Source: Quillaja saponaria
Taxonomy: Eukaryota; Streptophyta; Magnoliopsida; Fabales; Quillajaceae
Direction: 5' to 3'
Length of the DNA stretch: 64,000 nucleotides
Assembly: GCA_029379385.1 (NCBI GenBank)
Contig: CM055618.1
Location: forward strand, 10,116,134-10,180,133
Shown: one piece after another, positions 1 through 10,215 of the stretch
Position numbering within the stretch: the stretch's first letter is position 1
Layout: every line of letters starts with the position of its first letter
Program-made: the position numbers and the translations under genes
The notes under the pieces: generated by a model
The model's database searches: none
Told to the model about the DNA's origin: nothing
The model's input: only the letters and a program-made list of their open reading frames with translations

Positions 1-2
1 TA

Positions 3-113
3 CTTCTTCAGCAAGCAACAAAAACTGATGAGCTGAACCCTAATACATATATTGATGTATGGAAATGGCATGCAATAGTTTTGAAAGTTGTGACTTGTAA
101 GCGCATTTAACAA
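3..113 (+). other. Possible exon fragment at window edge, unrecognised
   Basis: The frame beginning at base 3 is open to a TAA at about 111 and reads as a protein-like stretch (LLQQATKTDELNPNTYIDVW, then KWHAIVLKVV). It enters from the left edge, so it could be a terminal exon of a gene outside the window, or chance. I do not recognise it. Confidence 0.2.
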
Positions 114-621
114 TACACAACAGCTGTGGAATAATGAATAGATCTAGTGGCAGCTGACTCCGACTTACTAGTGCCTTAGTGGTTGTCTTGAGTCCAAATC
201 CCCAATTCACATATAATTTTAAAAATAAAAACCAAATGTGCATTGTGTTCATTCAAATCCTTGTGGGCTTTCCAATAGGAAATCTGATTCTGTTCAACCT
301 TCTTTCCTTTGTCATTGTTAATTTATTATTCTTATTATTTTATGGGAGAAACTAAATCAATTAAGTTTGTCAGTAGATAATTGAAAATTAAGTGGGAGGG
401 GGAATGCGGGAAGAATAATATGATAAGTACTTGTCTGTGGAGATGTATTTTCTTTGCAGCAATTTGGGGTGTAATTGGAATGTAATGCAAGGATATTTCG
501 TGATTGTCGTCTTCTCCTTGGTGTTTTCTTCAGGAGCCTGAATGTTTCTTTGGTAGATACAACATAATTGGAGAGCCTTATTGATTTAAGCTTATATATT
601 TCTCTGCTATTTTTGTTTAAT

Positions 622-836
622 ACTTAGGAGGACTTCTTGTCCTCTCTTGTACATCTTTCTTTCTCAACCCAACTAGTTTGAGACTTAGTTGACACTTAGG
701 AGGATTTCTTGTCCTCTCTTATACATCTTTCTTTCTCAACCCAACTAGTTTGAGACTTAGTTGATACTGAGGAGGATTTCTTGTCCTTTCTCAATAAAAT
801 TTTCTTTTTCTATGAATTTTTTTTTGCTAACTACAT
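622..836 (+). repeat. 72-bp tandem repeat, about 2.8 copies
   Basis: Units start at 622, 694 and 766, giving an exact 72-bp period. Each begins with an (A/T)GGAGGA..TTCTTGTCCT block that can fold as a small GAGGAC/GTCCTC hairpin, followed by a pyrimidine-rich stretch. The third unit diverges into TTTCTCAATAAAATTTTC and a T-run. A single copy of the same block plus AATAAA tail occurs at 42062. The final unit resembles the 3' tail of a non-LTR retrotransposon, but the element itself is not visible. Confidence 0.75.
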
Positions 837-1588
837 GGCTTTGAATAATTTCTTTAACAATTTTTATTTTTTATTTTTTTATTTACATTCATTTCCATGA
901 TCTAATTTGGCATTATTTACCATTTGTTGTCTCCCCTAATCCCCTTCTGATTTGGTCTCGTGTTCTCTACTAAAAATGACATTTGATCTTTGCATTGTTG
1001 TTGGGGAGAGATTCACCTTTTTTCAGTTTTATCCTTTTTTTATGTTGGATTATGCTCTTTTCATCTAGTTTTGAATTTGAATACATGTTTCGGGAATTTT
1101 AGGATTTTGATCTTATGCTGATCCTTGTCACAAAGTGATGCCAGTATGCTATTTCATTCATGGTTCAAGATAATTTAAGTTTTTGTGAAAAGCATGTTTA
1201 AGATGATAAAATGTATCTTAAGAACTTTAGTTTCTTCTGTTGTTGCCTTCTATTATACAAATCTGTATTTAGTTCCTGGTGATCTAAAACTTCGGTTTTG
1301 TCATCTGGAATACTTCATATTAGATGATAAGTGGAAAAGACTGATCTAGCATCATGTGTGAACTGTTTTCGTTCCTGTAGAATGAGGGATTGACTTGTAA
1401 TACTGTGGTTAGTAATTGCTGACTCATTTTAGAAGTCATAATTATTTGTTTTTCCTAAAGTTACATCATTGATATTGTGACCAGAGTGAAGAATGACCCC
1501 ACAATTTGATGAACATGTTTAATTTGCATTTTAGTGAATCCAAAAGTGGAATTCTATATAAGAACTTGAATAGAGACACAGCCGAAGG

Positions 1589-2104
1589 AGTTCATCTTTT
1601 GCACACAGCTATTAATTTCTTTTTTATGCTTATTTTCATCTTAATGAGTTATACAATATTTACCCATCAACTACTCAATGATTCCACTTAGGTATCTCTT
1701 AAGCTTTTTGAGTTTAATTTTTCGATGTGTCAATCAGATAGCACTTATATTGTACTTCTCTATCTGAATCTTGCAAACAACCTTGTATAAGCAAGTAATC
1801 AACACCTGTTCAATCTCTTTCCATCTAAACCCTTAAAGAATTTCATCTTGCACACAGCTATTAATTTCTGTTTGATACTTATTTTCATCTTAATGAATTA
1901 TAGAATATTTACCCATCAACCACTCAATGATTCTGCTTAGGTATCTCATAAGCTTTTTAAGTTTCATTTTTCAATATATTGCACATTATTGTTTCAGCAA
2001 TCAGATAGCACTTATATTGCAGTTCTCTATCTGAATCTTGCAAACAACCTTATATGAGCAAGTAATCAACACCTGTTCAATCTCCTTCCAACCAAACCTT
2101 ACGT
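1589..2104. repeat. Tandem duplication of about 250 bp
   Basis: Copy 1 (about 1589-1837) and copy 2 (about 1838-2104) share long near-identical blocks in the same order: the block beginning GCACACAGCTATTAATTTCT (1601 and 1850), ACCCATCAAC.ACTCAATGATTC, the segment around CAGATAGCACTTATATTG, and GTAATCAACACCTGTTCAAT. Copy 2 has about 18 extra bases in the middle. Both copies carry stops in all frames I checked, so this is a non-coding segmental duplication. Confidence 0.8.
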
Positions 2105-3189
2105 TGCTAGATTAATATGATTGTATCCCTTATGTGCTGTTCTACCAACTCTAATCTCTCAAGGAAAAGTTCACTTTTAATTTTTCCTTTATTCTCCTGA
2201 TATAGTCTTCTCATATACAGGAGTTAAAATACACTTCCCTGCTAGAGCCTTATAGTGAACAAAAGACACATTGTAGGAAGGCATTTCTTAAGCATGTACT
2301 GTCAGTTCCTCTATAACTAATGCAGGAAAGAAGTCTTGACCATTGTTAGTTATTAGATGTAAGCACATAGTGCTTAGAACTTTTATTGTCTGCATTAATT
2401 TCTATATGATGATTGTGCTAGTTTACAGGTTTTGATCTTATCATTGATTTATTTGTTTATATGATCTCCGGCATAAAATTTTCTGACCATCTACTATGCC
2501 AACTCAAAATTGATAACTGCTATATGTTTATAATAATGGCTCTCGTAGTGTGTTTTCCTTCATCAACCTGTAAGAATAGTTTCCAAGGTCAATATCATGA
2601 TAAATTGCTCAAACTTGGTGGCATCAATATGATCAAAGATTTTCTTTTTTCTTTTTTTCTTATATTATTTCTCATTTTCTATGGAAATTTCAATCTAAGA
2701 TACTTATCAGAAATGGATAAAGCTGACTTTTTGGCAGAGGAAGTTGATAACTGGAAACATAAATATACCATCATTCTCCTATATATATTTCTTTAATAAA
2801 GAAAAAAATAAATGTACCATCTTTCATGTTGGAGAAATATAGAGTTAATAATTGCTAGCAAATTTTCATGTTTTATGGGAAGGTAGTGTGGTTTATCCAT
2901 CATTATCACGAGATTAACATTAGGAGGATTTCACTGGGTATAATGATAATAAATTATTATAAATCTCCCTTCTGCTTAAGATTGTTCAGTTATTTTGTTT
3001 TGCTTGATCTGTTCTAATTGATTTGCACCCTGCCCTTCCCATCATTGCAATTGTCGTGTGGATCGCTCTTATCTATCCTTTTTTACATCTGTTTCGTGGA
3101 TGGAAACCAGGACTTAAATCTCTCGGAATGAGATCTAGTGTGTGCAAACACAAGTCTTGTTATAATTTTATTCTTGCATGAAAGCAGTA

Positions 3190-4831
3190 GCAGCCAGTGT
3201 TGATCACTTGATCTTGTTGGAAACCAGTCAAAGCTGTTAAACAAAGCTCACTTGCGTACTGATGGAAGTCTACATTCTGCAAGATCTGCTTTACTGCCTT
3301 CTCCTGTATTTTATGTTTTTCCTTTATTTTCTCAATCTGCATTTCTGCATAGCCAAGTAGCAGTTATTATGCAGGTGGAACGTGAAGACAGATCTTACTC
3401 TTCTCAACTTTCTTTAACTTCTCATCATGAGTTGGCAGCCAAGGAATATCTTTGCAATGGCCAAGTTCTGAATCACCAAGGTGAGAAAATTCTTGTAGAT
3501 CATTTCAAAACCAGTTAATTTATGTTTACTGATTTTTTTTAATTGCAAGGAGTTATTTCTACACTTTTTACAAAAATCCACATTCCACGTTATGATTCTG
3601 TATAAAAATTTTTGGTTTGACCTAATTGAACACTTGAGAATTTGGTTAGAGTTCAGCTGAAAGCCAACAGATTACACCCTGATCTTACAGAAAGAATAAC
3701 TTATTATAAAATGCACAAACAAGCTAGGGCTGAACTTATCATGAACTCAACTTATGACTTCATTGGATTACGGCTGTATTTGGGATTTTTGTGGGTTAGA
3801 GGAAGCGATGAGGGCTGTGGGGGGTTTGTGGGGGGAGTGAATATTGTCCTCCTTGTTTGGTAAACAAAGGGAGGGGTGAAAAAGTAAAATTATAGATACG
3901 TACCCTTAACTAGTATGAGAAAATTTTGAAGTCTTGGTGCTATTTTTGGTATATTATGATATATAGTAAGTGTTCATCATCTGTCTCCCTCCTATCTCTT
4001 CCAAATTGGAGGAGACAGAGTATACTCTTGGGGCTGAGAGTGGATTATATTTCCTTCTTTCCCCCTACTAGAAAACTCCCAGAAAATGGAGGGTGTGTGT
4101 TTTCCCATCTCCCTCCTCCTCTCCTTTCAAAAGAAGCCTAGTGACGAAAGAAAATGTTATGCTTTGAAGTCTAATAGATGTACAATGAATCACTAAGTTC
4201 ACTATAAGAAAATTACATAATAAAAAACATTTAATGGTAAAGTTATGCTAACATGCAGTTAGAACCTACCATGGATTCAACTTCTAAAAGGGTAGATAAT
4301 TGAATAAGTTAGCAGCTGAAGGAGAGGCTATGATACTGCCATGTAGCCCAATAAACTACCATATCCTAAACATAAATCTTAACACTTTACATTACGAAAT
4401 TAGATAGCGAATGTAAGATTCTTTGGAAGCTTAACAAAAATAGAATAAATAGAAAAACTTAGTTTCATTCCCAAGCCACTTTTCGTTCCATTTTCTAACC
4501 ACTGCCACTTTCTTTCCATTTTCTAACCACTGCCCTTGTTCCAAGATCTCACTTTTAAGTTTCCTTACCTATTCCCTTTTGCATTCTGCTTTCAATCTGG
4601 TCCACCTAGTACTCTCCATTATGTCTATTGAATAAGTGTTATTGAGTTATAATTTAGTTGGTAGCTGGTGATGTAAAAGTTTTGGTCTCTTTCTACTCTT
4701 GGTTTCAGGCCTTGAAGAGTGACCTTGTTGAAAGGTTGGGTGATGCCTATTGCATAACTCCAATTCCAAACCGAGAATTTCAATGCTTGGGCATCAGATG
4801 GGATCGTGATGTTCCCTGTGCTCGTCCATAG
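3190..4831 (+). CDS. Candidate 3' exons of an unrecognised gene (possibly decayed)
   Basis: Three open segments lie in order on the + strand. The first, about 3190-3480, is open for over 90 codons (includes VEREDRSYSSQLSL and AAKEYLCNGQVLNHQ) and ends at a CAAG/GTGAG donor. The second, about 3640-3860, includes RITYYKMHKQARAELIMNS. The third is a clean terminal exon after TTTCAG at 4709-4831, 41 codons ending PCARP and TAG (contains LVERLGDAYCITPIP and RWDRDVP). An upstream stretch near 2700-2770 (MDKADFLAEEVDNWKHKYT) may also belong. I could not join the segments with consistent phase: after the first donor only an acceptor at 3690/3691 keeps the second open, and no matching donor to 4709 is visible. 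The family is not recognised. It could be a pseudogene, a 3' gene fragment, or several unrelated open stretches. Confidence 0.27.
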
Positions 4832-5029
4832 TCTTTTTGTTGTTTTTCTTTATCTACCAAAAAAAAAGAAAACCAGTGTCTTGTTTTTTACACACGAATG
4901 ATCCAAGTTGGAAGTTTAGTGTTTTATTGTAAATATTATAAAATGAGTTCACCTTGTCTTATTAAGTTTTGCAGGATTACCCAACATACTTCTATGTGAT
5001 GTTCTAAAAATTAGACCAATGATCAATTG

Positions 5030-5540
5030 AAAAAATTTGTTAGATTTTAGGTTATTGATTGTTATTGATTCAATCGTAATTAAACCGATAGTCGGAATTA
5101 AACCGATAGTCGGATCGGATGATATCATAAATAATATTTAATTATTTATTTTAAATATTATATAATTTTTTTATTAATTATAAATAGTAAATGAACATTA
5201 AAATAAAATAAAATATTTAAATATTGATCAAATAACGAAAAAAGTACATCACAAATAGTTAAATATAGTTATTCATAAATAATACGACAATTGTACATTA
5301 TAACATTCAAGTTTTAACTTATGACTTAAAATAATAAAGACAACATTTATATAAAATACAATTGTTTCACTAATTTTTAATATAAAATATAAATATTTTA
5401 TTAATCTTTAATATAAATAATAATTTTTTAAAAAATCAGTTCAATTAATTCAGTGTTGGGTTTTTAAGTTTTGATTGGTTCAATTACCAAATTAATTTTT
5501 TGGTGTAATTTGATTTGATTTGTTAGTCGAATGATGATCT
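5030..5540. repeat. Very AT-rich block with an 18-bp tandem repeat
   Basis: The 18-mer AATTAAACCGATAGTCGG is directly repeated at 5078-5095 and 5096-5113, just after a doubled GTTATTGATT. About 350 bp of almost pure A/T follows, then a segment resembling GGTTCAATTAC. The pattern is like degenerate transposon ends, but no inverted termini or target duplication could be paired. No gene is visible from 4832 to 6687. Confidence 0.5.
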
Positions 5541-6663
5541 AAACTCTCCCCCCTAGAAATTTGCACACAGCAAATGCTAATGTCCCATCCTCATATCTTC
5601 AGCATACCAATAATGCTATCAACAATATGAAGTGATTGACACAAAATATGGGATTGAAACACTTGTGTATGCATACAAATTGCTATCTTTTTGGCTCTTA
5701 CTATTCAAAACAAGTGTTGAAGCCTGCAATGTTACGTTTTCTTCTAATATAACTTTTAAAACTTTTAATTTCCTAGTGTTGATCAAATGTCAGCTCACAA
5801 TTCAACCAGAAGTTTGGAAATATTTCAAGTCAATAATTGATTGCTAAAAGTGGTGGTGGTCCTTGTAAACTGAAAAGTATGCCTCGTTAATGTATCTTAA
5901 CTGAAAATTTAGATAGGAGTAAAGTTTGGCAGGTCCTCTTGTTTCCAGTGTATCTGAAAAAGAAAGTTTGGTACGTTGTCATTCCATAAAATTCACTAAT
6001 TGATTCTTTTAAGCATTGTATTTATCGAAATTCTAATTTTCTCCGAGCATTCGCAATTCAAAGAATTCAATTTTTGAATAAATTGACTGTTTATATAAGG
6101 TAATATAGAAATCTTATTCCCAACTTTTAAAAAATAAAGTAAAATTGTCAGATGATAGATTCCCTTGTTGGGTTTATCAAACAACATACAAACCACAAAA
6201 CACAAAAAATTTACATCTCTACTTCTTTTTTTTCTCCGACAATATGAAACAATTGCAATTGTTAAGATGGGGAATCTTCCCCACCAGTAATGCCCTTTTT
6301 CAGAGATTAAGATAATTGTTGAAAGAATCAATTTATTTGTCCTCTAATGTCATCCCCAGAGGGAAAAAGTTCAAAACCCAAGTTATGAAAGCACACAAGA
6401 ATTAGAATGTCATGCCACTAAACCCACACAAACACCCTTACTATCTTTGAATTTCACACACAAGTAAATGCCAAAATCAAACGAAAGCAATTTTGTCCAC
6501 TTGCCCTATCGATCACTTCTATGGTTTTCCCAACTAAATTTTGTGACATCAAACTTCTACTTCATTCAATACAAATAAATTCCTCTTTGAGATATTCAGC
6601 AGTTTTAGTTAGACTATCACAAGGTTCACTATATTTTGTCTTTGAGAATTCTGAGTGTTGCTT

Positions 6664-6759
6664 TGACGTGTCCGCCTAATTCCTAGCTATAAAAACACTT
6701 CCCTGCCATTTCTCTGTTCCAACCTTCTCTACTTTACATCAGAGACAAAAGGGGAAAAA
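6664..6759 (+). promoter_or_regulatory. FATB-like gene core promoter and 5' UTR
   Basis: A TATA element CTATAAAAAC lies at 6687-6696, about 70 bases before the start codon at 6760, so transcription probably begins near 6720 with a 5' UTR of about 40 nt. Just upstream at 6664-6671 is an ACGT-core motif (GACGTGTC). The assignment rests on position and consensus only. Confidence 0.6.
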
Positions 6760-9064
6760 ATGGCTACTGTTTCTTATGCCTCTTATTCTATAAGTTGCTG
6801 TTCCATGAGAGATAGCCATGACCCACAAAAGCAAAAGCTTAACAGTGTGAAGTTTAATGGTACATCTACTAGGTCAACAACTAATGTTGAAACACTAAGA
6901 CAAACAACTGAAGCGGCAAGCACTTTCAGTCATGTTTCTGTTGCTGAAAATGGTTACATAACCAAAGAGCAACGCCAAAATATTCCTACAAAGAAGCAAT
7001 TTGCTGATCCTTTTCGTCAAGGGCTTATTGTTGAAGGCGGTGTTGGTTACAGACAAACAGTTGTTATTAGGTCCTATGAAGTTGGCCCTGATAAAACTGC
7101 TACACTTGTGAGCATCCTTAATTTGCTTCAGGTGATTATCAAATAAATTTGTTTTTAAGTTTGCACTATTCAAGTTTGGTAACTCTTTATGCAATTAGAC
7201 AATTCATATTGTTCTTAAAGTCTCCAGTAACAGTTTAAGCGTTTAGTAGGTTGGTTAAGAGTGATCAAAACTCATTGGTCTTATTGCTTTTTGACATACG
7301 ATATAAGAGGGCATATATGCATTGCCCACGTTGATAAGTCTAAGGGAATTGCACTGACAAGGGCGTAAAATATCAAAAAGGCCTACTCTTTTGGGTGAAA
7401 TGGTTGTCTATCAGATTGATTGATTGACTGGCATATGGAATTTTACTAAGCATACTTTTATGTTTTTGTAACTTAGACGGGTTTACGTATATGTAGGAAA
7501 CAGCATTAAATCATGTATGGATGTCAGGACTTCTTGGTGATGGATTTGGGGCTACACATGGAATGATGAAGAACAAGCTCATATGGGTTGTCTCAAGAAT
7601 GCAATTTCTAGTTGATCACTATCCAATCTGGTGAGTCCTATATCATGATTCTCAACGCAACAACTAAATGACAGAATGACCAGATATAAACAAAGAAGCA
7701 AAACTTTGCAAAATCTAAAATTTCCTTGTTGACAGTGACATTTTCTTAAAGGTGCACATAGGATTAATATCCCATGTTCAATTTCATTTGTCCTGTAGAA
7801 ACTTGGAAAATGATACAGATATCTGTCTTTTTATTAAAACATAGTAACTGCCCTTTAGAATATAGCCTGGCTACAAAAGGAGAGGAATTTTCATTTTGAT
7901 ATTCCTCAAATTACAACCAAAGAGTATCCCAAACTCAACAGCTAGATATAATGATTAGCAAATTCTACTGCAGGATTCCACGGAAAGAAAGATAATAAGT
8001 ACCAACATTGTCTGTTAAATTGAGCATATCTGCTTTGGCTTTCATGCCAAGCTCTTCCTGTTATATAAGCTTAAACAGATCTAGCTGATGAAAACATATG
8101 GCAGGGGAGAGGTAGTTGAAATTGATACATGGGTTGGAGCATCAGGGAAGAATGGAATGCGTCGGGACTGGCTTATCAGAAGTCAAGCCACAGGCCTTGT
8201 GTTTGCCCGTGCAACCAGGTATTCCTTGGAATGTTCTATCTTATTTCTTCCTATGTTTCATCATTTATACTTGTACTGAATGTTTAACCATCAAACAGTA
8301 CCTGGGTGATGATGAACCGACAAACAAGGCGCCTCTCAAAAATGCCAGAAGAGGTTAGAAATGAAATCTCACCTTGGTTTATAGAGAAGCAAGCAATAAA
8401 GGAAGATGTGCCTGAAAAAATTGTCAAGTTGGACAACAAAGCAAAATACATGAACACCGATTTGCAGGTATAGGCATGTTCATGCATGGTTTAAACTAAC
8501 TGCAAATGTCCTAAAAGTAAAAACAACTACAATGTCTAATTGTTCTTTTCCACTTTGCAGCCCAAGAGGAGTGATTTGGACATGAACCACCATGTTAATA
8601 ATGTCAAATATGTAAAATGGATGCTAGAGGTAAATTACAAATATATATATATATATATTTTGTTCTTCCGTAAATTCATTTGAAAATGTATTATTAAAAA
8701 CCTCATGAAAAATCTTTTACAGACCATACCAGACCATGTTTTGGAGAATCATCAACTATCTGGTATCACACTAGAATACAGAAGGGAGTGTGGGAGTTCA
8801 GATGTAGTTCAATCACTCAGCGAACCCGATGAAGATGAAATTCTTCAAGATGCAGTCAATCAAGATAATAACACAAACTTACTCAATGGATTTTCTCTTG
8901 CATCAGAAATTATCATGGGTGGTGGACTTTTGGCATGTCTTGAGAAGAAGCCAATAAGGTATACACATCTCCTTCAAGTCAAAGGTGAGCCTAAGGATGA
9001 AGAAATTGTAAGAGGAAGGACGACATGGAAGAGAAAGATTCCTACAATGCCATTTTCCACCTAG
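6760..9064 (+). CDS. FATB-type acyl-ACP thioesterase, plastid
   Basis: Hydrolyses acyl-ACP in the plastid stroma, ending fatty-acid elongation and releasing free fatty acid for export. Six exons: 6760-7131, 7497-7630, 8105-8218, 8299-8467, 8561-8629, 8723-9064; 399 aa, all phases consistent. FATB hallmarks: GLLGDGFGATHGMM, the GKNGMRRDWL stretch, SDLDMNHHVNNVKY and LEYRRECG. Papain-like/hot-dog catalytic residues are present as D270, N272, H274, E308 and C309, with the same spacing as in characterised FATB enzymes. Residues 1 to about 60 are S/T/N-rich and fit a transit peptide, but the hydrophobic patch usual after it in FATB is not obvious. The C-terminal part (about 316-372) is unusually acidic and N-rich (SEPDEDEIL, NQDNNTN). 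It is a divergent FATB-like paralogue, so substrate chain length cannot be predicted. A canonical AATAAA lies 146 nt after the stop. Confidence 0.92.
8638..8660. repeat. (TA)n microsatellite in FATB-like intron 5
   Basis: A run of TA dinucleotides just 9 bases inside the donor of the last intron of the thioesterase gene. Length variation here could be a marker. Confidence 0.8.
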
Positions 9065-9209
9065 TATTTGTTTGGAAATAATTTCCAGGGATTTAGCATG
9101 CTTTTCATCAGTGAACTTCACCAAGACATCATCGTCCCAGCGGAGCAAAATGCGGATTGTTCTATTTCGCAGGATTAATGCATCATGGAAAGCTAGATGA
9201 GAATTTTTC

Positions 9210-9215
9210 AATAAA
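9210..9215 (+). terminator. Polyadenylation signal of the FATB-like gene
   Basis: AATAAA, 146 nt after the TAG at 9062-9064, in a T/A-rich context typical of plant 3' UTRs. The convergent neighbour's stop codon is about 1 kb further on; the interval 9216-10215 holds no other gene that I can see. Confidence 0.55.
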
Positions 9216-10215
9216 TATTCCCGGCCAAATCCATAATAGCACTAGATTATTGAATGGTGTGAATATTATATGGTAATGATTGTGAATGCAGCAAGAAGCT
9301 TGTTTCATATCAGACTGTTATGTAAATTGCTATTAGTTAAGAGTACAAAATATCAAGGATTGAATTGGGTCTCCACATTATTGGAAAAATAAAAAGGAAA
9401 ATAGTTCCCCAAATTCTCAGATAAGTTATATACAAAGATTTTTCCAAATTATAATAAGGGATTCATATCTGTATGACAATATCAATGACATCCAAAATTC
9501 ACAAATTAAGTCACCCTTTTGAAATTGAAATATTCTTCAGATGGATTTTATTTTAAGCAGGTATTAGTCTATTCAAGCCAAATACCTAATTGGGCCTGCA
9601 CATAAAATAGTTTTTTGAAACCTAGGTTTTGGTTTCAAGGATGGGAATGCTGATTTATGAATGATTCTCACTTTTGTCCAACTTTTCTTTTTTTCCTTCT
9701 TTAACAAGAAAACAGTAGTGAAGAAATGAAAACCACTAGACCACTTGAGAAGCTTTGCTGAAAATAAAGCTACCATCTCTGTTCTCATGAAAGAACAGAA
9801 CGTGTTAATAACCTAAGCTTGAATATACAACAATATATCCAGTTAATTATATTGTTTCTTTAAAGAAGAGGGACCAAAATGAATTTGATTTAATACTCCA
9901 TGGACCAAAAGTATAATTTACCTAATATTATGAACATTCAACACAAAATCTGGTAACAAATGTGCTTTCTTTAAAATCAAACTACCTGATAGAGAAGAAA
10001 TACACGGAATTTTAAATTGCTAATGCTAGAAAACTAGTAGGAGCCTCATTAGAAGCAATACCTGCTATCTAACTAGATGAACCAAATACTTGCCAGTGAT
10101 CCACTATCCTATGAGAATAATCATTTACAATTAGAAACTTTATAGGTATTTACAGCTCTTATGGATACCACAAAACCAGTAAGGAATAAACGAATAATGT
10201 ACCATAACAGTAAAA

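Noticed and set aside
150..215. tRNA-like or SINE-like patch (CCTTAGTGGTTGTC..)
   Set aside because: No B-box at the right distance and no tail or flanking repeat.
3160..3342. Minus-strand open frame rich in K/E/Q
   Set aside because: Overlaps a longer open segment on the + strand that ends at a good splice donor. No splice or family support on the minus strand.
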